This document shows positions 1-10,816 of a stretch of DNA of 64,000 nucleotides, piece by piece. The stretch lies in the NCBI GenBank assembly GCA_022570795.1, contig JAKUDP010000006.1, positions 1,426,001 to 1,490,000 on the forward strand, in the 5' to 3' direction. The translations under genes and the position numbers were made by a program. The stretch's first letter is position 1, and every line of letters starts with the position of its first letter. The notes under the pieces are model-generated. The model made no database searches. It was not told the origin of the DNA and worked only from the letters and a program-made list of their open reading frames with translations. The DNA is from Sphaerulina vaccinii (lineage: Eukaryota; Ascomycota; Dothideomycetes; Mycosphaerellales; Mycosphaerellaceae).

Positions 1-515
1 CAGCGCCTCTCGATGGTGTATTCTTCGACGAGTCAACCTTGACGCAAGGCACGAAAGGCAATCCAGATGCGATAAAAGAAGACGAAGGAGAACTACCTCG
101 CACATACATGTTCGCCACCCATGGCGACTATTGGGGCTACGATCACGCTTACCCGCCACCAACTGACCTGTCCTATCTCAATTGTGGCTTCTTCATCTTC
201 ACGCCCTCGGCACAGTTGTTCGACTATTACATGAGCTTATTACAGCTTCCAGGACGCTTCGATCCTGGCTTTCCCGAACAGAACCTGCTCAACTACGCTC
301 ATAGGCAGGATGGAAATATGCCTTGGAAGCCACTGTGGTATGGCTGGAATGTCAATTGGCCCACGGCAAAGGACTGGAGAGGCGGAGCGAGAAGCTTTCA
401 TGCGAAGTATTGGGATGGAGATCCAAGCCATGATCCAATCCTTAAGGCCATCTGGAAAGAGCAAAGGGCAGAAATGCAAGGTTTCTATCGTGGACGTGAT
501 GGAATTGAGAGTTAA
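1..515 (+). CDS. Glycosyltransferase family 8 (glycogenin-like), 3' part only
   Basis: The reading frame is open from base 3 through the window edge to a TAA at 513-515, so the 5' part lies outside the window. The visible 170 residues carry the C-terminal half of a GT8 fold: a YLNCGFFIFTPS strand with the family's N-x-G-hydrophobic motif, then PEQNLLNYAH (equivalent to the PDQ-x-x-LN motif), a WYGWNVNWP segment and a final FHAKYWDGDP, comparable to the H-x-x-x-x-KPW region that contacts the sugar nucleotide. The metal-binding DxD motif should lie upstream and cannot be checked. GT8 enzymes transfer glucose or related sugars from UDP-sugar; the acceptor is unknown. No intron signals are needed in this part. 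Family call fairly sure, specificity not. Confidence 0.72.
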   Translation, partial: APLDGVFFDESTLTQGTKGNPDAIKEDEGELPRTYMFATHGDYWGYDHAYPPPTDLSYLNCGFFIFTPSAQLFDYYMSLLQLPGRFDPGFPEQNLLNYAHRQDGNMPWKPLWYGWNVNWPTAKDWRGGARSFHAKYWDGDPSHDPILKAIWKEQRAEMQGFYRGRDGIES

Positions 516-2542
516 TCGCTGTGTTGATGCGTGCATGGGCGCGTACGAGGTATCTGTGCGATGTATGCTGGTGATCGGTATGTGGCGAATAATGCTTGGA
601 CAGCAAAGACGCGCTTCATGTGCCTGAAAAGAGACGCATAATGCTTGAAGTACTTCGTGATGAGCACGACTTTTGCTTTTACTCAAGCGCTGAGCCCATC
701 GAGGTATGTGTGGAGTGGTCTGGATAAGCAAGGCTCCAGATATTGCATCGATCGAGCTGTCATCCCGCTGATTGGTCAGGTACAGCTTGCTTGTCACAAA
801 ATCCTCTGCCGTGTCCTTCGCGCTTCGAGACATCTCAGCTAGAACATTGACTACAATCGGAAGTAGACATCCTATTCTTCCTATATGCAGTCCCTACCAA
901 AGGTAGTGTATGCTGGTCCGTTATCGAGCTATAGCGGATCTGTGGCTTCCGACTTCCTAACCCTGATGACATCTGCAGCCTCTTTTCACATCACAACCAT
1001 GGGATCACATTACTAAGCAACCACACAAGACAAGAATAGGCAGAAGGGTTTGAAGAGCTCCGAAATGAAATCCAGACATCTGTGGATGCTCAGCTCAAGA
1101 AGGAACCTAAGATTCCTGCATCCGGTCATCAGCCCATCCCATCACGCATGAACCAAGAGATATGGCCACCACCATAGGCATTGTGTCTGGATGTACGAGT
1201 GTGTGACACTACCTTGACAAGACATGCGTTTGTAGTTGTCTATCAATTGACGCCTGGCGGCCTCATATGCAAGCCAAAAGCTGACAGCGGGCTGCACATC
1301 CATACGCGAAGTCCTTTCCAATTTCAATATTCCAGATGAGAGACAATTATCTCATTGGCTAACGTATTCGTAGCGAGGCGTATGTCGACTCAGAACAGAA
1401 GGACTTGGTGCGGCTCAAGGAAGCAGAAGAAGACGCGTGGTATGGTGCAAGAATAGCGCAAGCATGTACGCGAGAAAGTATGTGCACATGTCAGGCAGAC
1501 ATTAGTCTTCTTCTGGTCAGTCGAGAGCACAGGCACCGCCAACGATTCAACCACAGTAAGGCTGGGTTGGATTTTCGCTTCGCAGATCTAAGTAAATCTG
1601 TAGTCCCTCAATCTAGCCTCTCGAGCCTCTAGGCAATTTGTGTACAATGCGAGCTGGCGTTCGGTGGACAAGAGTCATTGACCTACATACAACACATGAA
1701 CTTCCGTAGCTGCATATCTGCGTAGATACCCAACGGGGTTGGATTACTCAGAGGTATTGAAGATGCGCATGTATTGGTGGAATGCAAGTCATGAAAGTGG
1801 TGGCGAATTGCGATTGTAGGTGTTGATGTACCCTGTGGTGTTTGGAATCGTAGGTTGATGGACGGAAGGTCTCGGCCTCGAAAAGCCTTACAAGTCATGT
1901 TCGGTCGGCAGTGGCGAATGTTGCCGGAGTTGATTCCTTGAGTCTGTCAGTGTTGTGCAGGGAGGATGCTTGTAGGTGGGAGAAGTGAAGTGAGAAGAGT
2001 GCGTGTTGTGTAGAACGTTGGTCGCTTTTTCTTTATGATACACGGTAGGTACATCGGACAAAGTTAATCACCATCTCCTCGACCCGCGCGGAGTGCCTCA
2101 ACACTGGTAATAGTACAGTTAAGCCTGGTCCACCATTCCCAGCGAAATTCAGACACAAAGGAAAAGTAGTGTACAGCAAAGGTGCAGCACAGAAGAACAA
2201 ACGTGAATGCAAGTTGACACCATGTGATGATGATGCTTTGCTCCCCAAGCGGCATGTTCTTCAAGTCCGTCCCCGTAGAAAGTTATTAGTTGTACAAGCA
2301 AGTTGCAGCAAAGCATGTCCATGAAGGTGGTAAGGTAGAATCTTCGTCCTGTTCATCCCGTGCGAAGAGAAGAGGTGAAGGCAAGGTGATATCCTCTGCA
2401 TAAAAGCGCCATCCCATGTCCCTTTTATCGGTATCCCGGCGTAACGACATCAATTTCGTATCGTGGTCTTTCCTAAGCAATGTACGGTGGTCGTGTCATT
2501 GCATAGGCGTCGTCATGAAGTAAGAAAGCATGAGATGGACTT
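516..2542. other. Intergenic, 2.0 kb, no gene recognised
   Basis: The longest open frames are under 200 codons, overlap each other on both strands and show no recognisable domain. The stretch must hold the 3' ends of the GT8 gene and of the convergent Msn2-like gene. I see no tRNA, tandem repeat or transposon in it. Confidence 0.6.
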
Positions 2543-4390
2543 TTATGCGTCCCGCTTCCTCTTCCTAGCTGGCTTTTGGTCGCCATTCGGAGTGTACTCG
2601 TCTTCCGAGTAGCCCATGCTGCTTGAGCTTGAGCTAGAGCCAGCGGCTTGTGCAGTGACATCGAAGAGCATGGCACCGAGATCGCCAGCATCAGGTGATA
2701 CCCGATGTTGTTGCGGGTACTGGTGTGGCTGTGATTGGTACTGTTGCTGCTCTTGCTTCGGCCGGATCACGGAGCCCGCATCGCCATGATTGACGGACTC
2801 GATGGGCTGATGCATGTGCTGCTCTCCTGGCGCGGAGAGGACACCCATGACCATTGTGCCCGCGCCATGGGTCCTTTGGTGCTGGCTGAGGTTGTCTGAT
2901 CGGGAGAACTTCTTGCCACAGTCTGAGCACTCGAAAGGCTTCTCGTGGGTGTGGAGTGATCGGTAGTGGCGCTTGAGGTGTTCCTGGCGGCGGAAGCGAC
3001 GACTGCAGAGAGTGCAGACGAAGGTCTTCGAAGGGTCGTCAGTCAAGGACTGCTTGCGTCCGCGACGCGATACACTGCTGCCCTGAGCTGGGGTGGACGC
3101 GGCGGTCTCGTTGTTCTCCGAGGAAGCTTGGGAAGGCGCGTTGGATGTGGGTGCTGAAGATGCTTCCTGTCCAGTGGCCTGTGTGGCAGCCTGCTGAAGC
3201 GCCGTCTCTTTCCTGCTCGTCTTGCGCTTTGGCTTGGAGTGTGCGGCGGCAGAGTGCTCTGGGATCGGGTAGTCCGAGACGGGCGGTGAGTACGCGCCAG
3301 TCGCAAGGTCGTCGTCGCTGTAGCTCTCTTCGCTAAAGAAGCCATCGTCCTCGAAACCTGATGCGGATGACAGACGTTGGCGCTTGGCTCCGTTGTACTG
3401 CACGTCGTGCGATGCATAGGCCGCCATTGCGCCAAATTCGTCTTCAACGTCGAGCTCAAAGATAGGTTCGAAAGTTGGGAGTCCGGCGTAGAAGCGAGGC
3501 TCGGCGGCTTCCGCAATGTGGACCTGTGGTGGGGAAGTCGCACCCTTCAGCATTACCTTGAATTCTTGTTCATCACCGTTGCAAGGTGCTGGCATGGTCT
3601 GGAACTCCACTGCAGATGTGCTCGACATGAGGTCCCGAGGGTCGCAGACGTCTTGTTCCGAAGCAACTGAGCGTGGGACAGGCGATGGAGACGGCGAGTG
3701 GTGTGTTGATGTTGCACCACTTGCAATCTCATATGACTGAGTGCTTTCTGCACTGATGGAGTGGTTGTGCAAGAAGACTGGAGTCATTGGTGGGGAGCCT
3801 GGTCGAGTGCTCCAGTCACCACCTGCCAATACTTCCGAGAAGACCTCCTCTTCACAGCCTTGCTTGACTGCTGGGTATGCCACCATCTGTGGCTTTGCAA
3901 AGAAAACGCCTTGTCCATCGACTGGAGTAGGCTGAATGCCGCATGTTGTTGGAGGTGTCGAAGCAGAGCTGAATGAGCCGGAAGACGCGGAAAGCGTAGG
4001 CGTAGCTGGGTAGTAGCTGTGGCATTCAGTGTTCACCATCAAACCTTGTGTCTCTTGCTGATGCACAAAGTAGGCTGGTCGTTGGTGCTGGCGGGGTGAA
4101 GCATCTGGTGTCAGCATTGGAGGTGGTCCGTAGACTTGAGCATGTTGCTGGTAGTGCGAGTAGGATCCAGCAGAGTGTGGTCGGTGCTGGTGCTGCATTG
4201 GCTGTTGGTGAAAGTACATCACTTGTCCGGGACTCGAAGGAACGATGGCCATTGGCAGACCGTGGTGGTAGTGGGGATGTTGAGTAAAGTGGCCATGGCC
4301 ATGCTGCTTGGTATCTGGGCTTGGTTCCGGTTGGTAGTAGAAGAATGGTGATTGACCCATAGGAGGGGTCGTCTGTGCAGCGTACTCCAT
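2543..4390 (-). CDS. MSN2: Msn2/Msn4-Seb1-type C2H2 zinc-finger stress transcription factor
   Basis: Single-exon 615-residue protein. Two tandem C2H2 fingers lie at about residues 455-510: the first has C-x2-C with RRFRRQEHLKRHYRSLH, the second C-x2-C with KKFSRSDNLSQHQRTH. The RxEHLKRHxRSxH and SRSDNLSQH recognition helices are the signature of yeast Msn2/Msn4, Trichoderma Seb1 and Aspergillus MsnA, which bind the AGGGG/CCCCT stress element and drive general stress, osmotic and oxidative responses. The remainder is low complexity (His/Gln/Pro/Ser-rich), with acidic patches in the middle, a basic KPKRKTSRK stretch before the fingers and a terminal ARKRKRDA tail usable as nuclear-localisation signals. 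The ATG at 4388-4390 opens a frame without stops and no intron is required. A long gene-free leader lies upstream, common for fungal stress regulators. Confidence 0.9.
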   Translation of the reverse strand: MEYAAQTTPPMGQSPFFYYQPEPSPDTKQHGHGHFTQHPHYHHGLPMAIVPSSPGQVMYFHQQPMQHQHRPHSAGSYSHYQQHAQVYGPPPMLTPDASPRQHQRPAYFVHQQETQGLMVNTECHSYYPATPTLSASSGSFSSASTPPTTCGIQPTPVDGQGVFFAKPQMVAYPAVKQGCEEEVFSEVLAGGDWSTRPGSPPMTPVFLHNHSISAESTQSYEIASGATSTHHSPSPSPVPRSVASEQDVCDPRDLMSSTSAVEFQTMPAPCNGDEQEFKVMLKGATSPPQVHIAEAAEPRFYAGLPTFEPIFELDVEDEFGAMAAYASHDVQYNGAKRQRLSSASGFEDDGFFSEESYSDDDLATGAYSPPVSDYPIPEHSAAAHSKPKRKTSRKETALQQAATQATGQEASSAPTSNAPSQASSENNETAASTPAQGSSVSRRGRKQSLTDDPSKTFVCTLCSRRFRRQEHLKRHYRSLHTHEKPFECSDCGKKFSRSDNLSQHQRTHGAGTMVMGVLSAPGEQHMHQPIESVNHGDAGSVIRPKQEQQQYQSQPHQYPQQHRVSPDAGDLGAMLFDVTAQAAGSSSSSSSMGYSEDEYTPNGDQKPARKRKRDA

Positions 4391-7300
4391 TGCGAGAAAA
4401 GCTGTTTCTGCTGAGTAGCAGTTAGCACGCGATACATATGCGGCCCGGACATCGCTACCGATGATGATGTATGCCCAAAAGACTGACCAGTTCGGTTTCC
4501 AAGTTTTCTTGTTTCCTGATTTGGTGGATAGATCAATCGAAACACATCCAAAGATAGGTTTCGAGACGGATTTCGATTAAGTTGGTTTGGTTGTCGAGAG
4601 TCGTTGTGTGTCGCACTATACAGGGTCCAAGAGTACGGTATCGATCGAGATCCAGAGATAGGGAGAGCGTGTAGTGAGTGTGGTTTGGTCGACGTCGATG
4701 GGTTTTCGAGGTCTACTAGGTACCAGTCGGCGTAGTATCGTCGTCGATGGTCGTACAGTCCAGGTTAGTGTAGCAGAATAGTTCCTAAGGAGTGACGGGG
4801 TACAGTTTCTCTTTGCACAAAAGCACAGATTGGATTAGCACCTTAAAGGGAACAAGAAAGAAGAACAGAGATGACGATAGAGGAGAACACAAGAGAACGA
4901 TCAGTTCAAGATAAACCCTGGACCCAGGCGTTGGAACGAATGATGGGGAGTAGAGCGATAAAGACAGATCAGCGGGCGCGGCGAGAGAGGTAGTGCCCAA
5001 AAGCGTTAGCCAGGTACAAAACTTAGTGCTGCGGTAGTCCACGCGCGATTCGAATTGGCTCATGGGGACTGCTCCCGACGGATGCTGGATCCATGGGCTT
5101 GGACGCACAGGCGCAGGCCGACGAGCACACCCATGACAGGACCACTCACGCAGCCTTTCACAGGCCTGCCACGGCTGCAGGTACATCCACCCCGGCACCC
5201 ACGCTAATGCGCACTCTGCCTCACGAGTTTCTGCACCCGTGGTTGGCTCGTCAAGCTGCAGGTGGCCAAAAATCGAGGGCCTTCGAAGGCGCAGCACCGT
5301 ATGCTGCATACGACTTCGAGCGCGTCTTCGTCTGCACGTCTCACGAGACAGCTTTCTTGGATCTTCTCTACGAACACCGCGATACGCCTCGGTAGTGCCG
5401 TTGCTGCTCAACTGCTACATTTCACTTCAGCTGCTCGAATGTGCTGCGTTGGGCTGAAGTACAGCGCACGCCATGCACGACAGCGCTTCGTCCGTCTTTC
5501 CACAATCTCAGCTGCGGTGTCAGCTGCTCGTAGCCTGTATGGGACTGAACAATCGGAGTCCAGCAATAGATGGATGTCGCAAACAGTGATTGATTTGATT
5601 GTTTGAACCAAGTGGGAAGCAGGCCGTGTACTCGGTTCTCGTCGCTTCACAGTACTGCACGCTGACGGCATATTTCTATTCGACGACCTGTCTCATGCAG
5701 CCAGAGCCCGCAGCTGGTTCTCCCGACCAGTCGTTGACCGCATTTGGCCGATTTGTTTTGCTGTCGTGCTGCGTTCGTCGAGACTGTCGTGCTCTGCTTT
5801 TTCGTTCGTCTCAAGTCTTCTGACCAAACACACTCGGTATATCGGGACTCGAGCATGACACTGGCCAGATGTCAGCGCCGCCTCAGCTTATCGACACGGC
5901 TCCAGCCCCAATCGATAGCGTCTGCCGGAAGTCAATATCACTCAACAGGCACGTCCCTCGGCCCTGATTAGCTGGGACATATTTTTCCACTGTTTGAGTG
6001 TGTGTGAGAACTGTGTGGGATACATCTTGTCGATAGCGCTTGCCACCACCTCTCGCGATGCAGTATGTTGAGGGCGTGGGAGACATGCAGCAGCTTGCCG
6101 TGGGTAGCAGCATCACCCATGGCTTGAGAGGCGTGGTTGAAGACCGTGGAGCCAACAACAACTGGCCAGAGGCGAGTCAAAATCGACGCGTCCGGGTGAA
6201 GGGTGGACAAAAGTGTGGCCGCGACAAACCGCGGCAGCATCCAGCATGGCTTTCTGCTGTGAGCTGAAACACGAGACCATGACCCTACTGCAGGTACCGT
6301 TTCCCAAGAGCGATTGTTCCACGGTTCCTGATCGCCCTGCGATTGGCCGCTTGCGACCAGCCCAGGAAGCCTTGGATTTTCTCCACGTCGCTGTTTCACT
6401 CTCTGACAGCGTCTTCTCGAAGCAAAAAAAGCAATCGCCAGGCCCGCCAGCAAAGTGGGCAGCAAAGTGGAGTCCGAGCAGAGCGAGCAGGGTCAAGCTT
6501 ACCGGTGGACCGTATCAACTAGAAGCTGGTGATCGACTTCTCGAAGACGCGTACGAATCGCGAGAACGGGTCACAGCAGCAGGATTGGCTGCACTTCGGC
6601 TGACACGACATACGATACCGTGATTCAAACAATGAACATCCATTTCTAGACGGAGATTTACGTGATGTACATGAGATGGACAGCAGCATCTGCAAACACG
6701 AAGATGCTGATGCCCAATTACGAGTCGCTTCATACAGTGCCAAAAGCGAATAGTGCACGCTACTGCTGCGTATGCACAACTTTCATCATTGCCGTGGCGC
6801 AGGCCAGCTCTGGTGGAGGTGGAGAGTTGGACAAAAAAGCGCCGAAATCATCGGTCCCCGCCTATTTTGGCTCTCACAAGGTCTCTCTTCCACATGCATA
6901 AACTACTGCAGGTACCGTGAGACTTCTGTTCCTAAGTGACAGCGTACAGGCAATTAGACGCTGCAGGAACAGTAGTGGAATTCTGAAGTAGCTATCTTCC
7001 GCTGTGCGTCTGTATCGTGAAGCTATTCCGCCTCGTCTTGTCTCGCAAATGTGCTGCTCGTCATGGAGCTCTTTCACATGCAGACGAGGCTCTGTGGTAG
7101 CAGGTATCTGTCACTAACGGCAGTTGCGGAATTCTTCGCCTCCATCGATCCGGTCAGCGAGAGTAAGAATACGTACGGCCAGTGTTGGCCCGGCTCGTGT
7201 CCTCTGCTCGGCCTTGTCCAACAACATGAAGACGAACAGCACGGCATCTGGCATGCTCACTGCTTTCCGCGCCGCAGGACCGAGCCTCAAAGCTCACCAC

Positions 7301-7623
7301 CCCGGCAGCAGAGAAGGATATTTCCGCTCATCGCGACTTTTTTAAAGCTGTTCTTATCAGTAAAGATCGTCCCAAACGAAATTGGGGCGTTTCCCAACCT
7401 TGCGCGATCGTCGCATCTGTCTTTTGTTCCGTCACCAAGCTGCCGGGGACGGTGGCTTCGAGCTACGGGCCCGCGGCACAGGAACAGCAAACCTACAATT
7501 GAAGCCTGCGCTTGTCTACTTCTCCACCTTTCGCGACTTTTCCTCCACGGTTCTAGACGGAGATGACAATTTCCAGCTTCGCACATTTCTCACGCAGGAG
7601 GCTGCGAAGCTGTTGCTTGGTGT
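4391..7623. other. Intergenic, 3.2 kb: promoter/leader of the Msn2-like gene, no gene recognised
   Basis: The block between the Msn2-like start and the retrotransposon has normal base composition, so it is not RIP-mutated. Open frames exist on both strands (longest about 208 codons at 4785-5411 minus) but are compositionally random, lack domains and overlap one another. A 16-bp word, ctactgcaggtaccgt, occurs twice (6285-6300 and 6903-6918). The proximal part probably carries the 5' UTR and promoter of the Msn2-like gene. Confidence 0.55.
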
Positions 7624-7628
7624 TGAGA
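7624..7628. repeat. Left target-site duplication TGAGA
   Basis: TGAGA lies directly outside the left LTR and is repeated exactly at 13585-13589 outside the right LTR. Five base pairs is the usual duplication length for Ty1/copia integrase. Confidence 0.88.
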
Positions 7629-7852
7629 TGATGCGAGGCAGTCAGTTACGTAATCACTTGGCAATTTCATGAATATTGGAATATATGGATCAGATCGTGT
7701 AGGAGTCAACAACTGATGGTTCTAAGCAATCTACAGTGCGTTCTATATACTAAATTGCTCGCCAAGATCTAAGAAATCTCTATACAAGCCTAGAGGGCTA
7801 GTTTTCTTATATTCTTAGCTTATATTCGGTATTTTCGGCTATCTGCGCAATA
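7629..7852 (-). repeat. 3' LTR of the copia element (left copy)
   Basis: 224 bp, aligning end to end with 13362-13584 with one single-base indel and otherwise C/T or G/A differences. On the element strand it ends GCATCA and begins TATTGCGCAG, a RIP-altered TGTTGCGCGG, so ends were TG...CA. The outer half (7629 to about 7740) keeps the ancestral C and G bases, while the inner half (from about 7775) is mutated. Confidence 0.92.
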
Positions 7853-7854
7853 TA

Positions 7855-7861
7855 CCCCTTT
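7855..7861 (-). other. Polypurine tract of the copia element
   Basis: On the minus strand AAAGGGG sits two bases from the inner edge of the 3' LTR, the position expected for the plus-strand DNA primer of an LTR retrotransposon. Confidence 0.7.
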
Positions 7862-9030
7862 AGCTAGTATAGCGTTATATATAGTAGTTGTCTATCGACC
7901 TCCTTCCTAAAGTAGATATATACTATCGTACCTAGGTACTACTAGTAGCTACCTCGCTAGCTACTATTATATCGATTTCTACTAAGGAGAGTTTCTCTAA
8001 CTTGTTTTAGTATATACTTAGTAAGCGAGTATCGCTCGTTTCCTATATATTAGGTATTAGTATTAGTTAAAGGCCTAGCTATATAATAAACTACTATTAT
8101 TATTATATAGTAAGTAGTTTAGTAAGCCTGTCTATAGGTATGTTTTATATTAGTATATACTCGATATTAAGCTTATTATTCTATATCTCTTGTCGTAGCT
8201 AGTATTAGTATATATTAATATATCGAAGCTTACTATTAACTATACCTTTCTTAGTTATTAATCGAATTGTTTATTAGTTATTATAGTAGAGAGTTAGTAT
8301 ATTATTAAATATAATAGATAGTTATTTAAATAGTAATTGCTACTAAATAAGCTCGCTTCTAGTATATAATAATATAGTAAGCTCGGCCTTAGTAGTACTT
8401 TTTATAATAGTCGATTACTTACTAGCTTTCTATAAAGTTAGTCTACTAAATATAAAGAATATATAGCTCTTAGAGCTTTTAAAGTTACTATAATCTATAA
8501 AGCTAGTATTGGAGGTACTAAGGAAGCTACCTTATTATAATAGAGGTACCTTATTACTATATATATATAGTAAGTAAGCCTTAAAGTAACTATAGACTAA
8601 GTATAATAGCTTAGTTTATAAAAGGTATCGAATATAGTAGTTTGTAGCTTAGAGGTATACTTTTATTAGATTAACTAAGTAACAACTAAGTATAGAGGCT
8701 ACTTTTGTAACATCTAGCCTTGTTTTAATAGTATACTAGTTAATTAAACTAACGCATTATTAGTAGTTAAGAACTAGCTATTTCTTAGTATAATAGCTCT
8801 TAGGTATAGACTAATCTATATTTATAGGTATAGGTATATTAGTCTATTTATTACCTAGAGTAATACTAAACCTTTATACTATATACTTAATATACTCCTA
8901 TTACGAGAGGTATATAAGCTTCTTAGCTCTATCTCTATAGATTTTAATACTAAGAAACTACTTTACTTTACTTTATAAAGTTATATTATAATATTCGAAT
9001 AGTTATTATTTAAGAGCTTATATATATACC

Positions 9031-9345
9031 TTGTTCTTCTTATAGTAGATTATAATAATATTATCTATATAGAAGAAGACTAGTATACTCTTATTATTGT
9101 AGTATAGGTATAGAACGTCTAGTATTAGATATAAGCCAAACTCTAAAAGTAATATAGTAAACTTAGCCTACTATAATATAGAGGCTTCTTTAAGGCTATA
9201 GAGTGCTCGTAATAGCCGTAATACTTTGCCCTTCTATCTAAACCCCTTAGGCGCCTATATATATATAGTATAAGGTAGTAAGGTATTAAGAAACGCGTTA
9301 ATAATATCAAATTGCTCTATTTCTATTCCGAAGGTAGTAGCTAAT
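9031..9345 (-). pseudogene. Ty1/copia reverse-transcriptase core, stop-riddled
   Basis: Reading the minus strand from about 9340 gives a QFDIINAFLN block (family form QFDVVNAFLN, first catalytic aspartate region), then PKGFR, RLLRALYSLKEA (family form LYGLKEA) and FFYIDNIIII where copia elements have FFYVDDI. The V-to-I and D-to-N changes and the TAG/TAA stops are what TpG-to-TpA mutation would produce. The catalytic YVDD is therefore destroyed. Spacing of the motifs matches a copia RT. RNase H should follow toward 8.1-8.6 kb but was not resolved. Confidence 0.85.
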
Positions 9346-10639
9346 ATATAGTAGAAGTAGAATATGCACGCTATTACTATAGCTATATAAGTATCGAATA
9401 TCGTGCCTTAAAGGTCGCTATATATATATAGTCGTGCCTTGTCTTATATATAATAAAACTATTTATCGAATTTGTATTTAAATACCTAGGTTAATAGCAA
9501 TCTAGGTAGAAGCTTGCGTTTACTTATAGGTACTTCTAACTTATATACCTATTAGAAGGTATTTATTTCTATAAGTTTGTTCTATTCTAAGTACGCTGCG
9601 GTAGTAAATTCTATAGCTTGTTTATATTTCTTTATAGCTTTCTAGCCCCTTAGTTCTAGTAGCAAATCGCGATAGTATAATAGCCTATCTTACTTATAGC
9701 TTATTATAGTTATTAATACTATTAAGGCTACTATACTATAAAGCTACAGACTCTGCGTTATAGTTATACTATAATAGGATAGCTTAGAAAGCTATATAAG
9801 GTTAGATTATATACTAAGCTAAGTTATATTAGTAAGGATATAAGCTTTATAGTTTGTCGTAAATAGTAGTATTATATTATTATTAGTACTTAATCTACTT
9901 AATGCAATATATACTAGATTATCTATAGTATATCTTACTAGCTTAGAGCTAGTAAGTTCTACCTCTTAATCTATTTATAGTAGTAGAGATAGTAGTAGTA
10001 GGAGTCCTATATCTAGTATAGTAGTAGAGTATTCCCTATACTTTAGTTTATCTATACTATTACTATATAGTCTATAGTCTATTATATATAGGCGTTTCGA
10101 TAGAAACTATAATTTATTATTAATTATCTTAATATTAATCTTAGGCGCTCTTACCTTTTTAGAGGAACTATAGGGATATTCGGGCTCCTCTAGTAGTAGT
10201 ATCTATATACTAGAAGGAGCTTCTACGTCTTCGTACCCCTATTTCCGAGTAAGATCTACCTATATCGAGTATTATAGGTAATTCTACTTAGGTAGCAAAG
10301 TTAGTATATTGCCTAGAAATAGCTATTCTATAACTTTTACTACTATTTCTATCGCAATCTACGAGTTGTTAGAGGTATTTGTAGGGCTCTAATTAGCCGA
10401 GGGCTCTTATATATAATTATCGGCGTTATGCGGAGTATCTACAATTAGTTATTATACTAGATCGGTTGTATATTAACCTAATAACTAGAGATTATATAAC
10501 TTAGCTATAATAGCCTTTTCGGCATCTATATAAGGCAAGTTAATATTGTCTAACAAGCTAGGTATAACAACTATAATATCTAAGTCGCCTAGTCGATAGA
10601 ACTACCTTTTATTAAAGTATATATAGAAAGTAGTAATTA

Positions 10640-10816
10640 TATACTTTTAAGATAGTACCTATACTCTATATATATTATTACTAATAAAGCTATAGAGGTA
10701 GCTAATATAAGCTTATACTAGTATCTTTTCTAGCTTCTTAGGTTGGTCTATACTAACCTTATAAATATAGGCCTTATAGCTAAATATATAGAGGTTTAAG
10801 AGGTTTGGCTTCTATC
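10640..10816 (-). pseudogene. Copia integrase C-terminal region remnant
   Basis: The minus strand reads PLKPLYIFSYKAYIY, then KKLEKILV-stop-AYISYLY and SNNIYRV-stop-VLS. This fits the copia integrase tail (LRVFGCKAYV...KL-x-x-KA...GY...YRVW), with tryptophan codons turned into stops by RIP. It lies upstream of RT in the element's own direction, which fixes the copia gene order. Confidence 0.7.

Noticed and set aside
240..833. 197-codon minus-strand frame antisense to the GT8 gene
   Set aside because: Shadow of the real gene and its 3' region; no domain.
4785..5411. 208-codon minus-strand frame upstream of the Msn2-like gene
   Set aside because: Basic, low-complexity and poly-Leu/Ser/Phe translation with no family resemblance; overlaps plus-strand frames of similar length.
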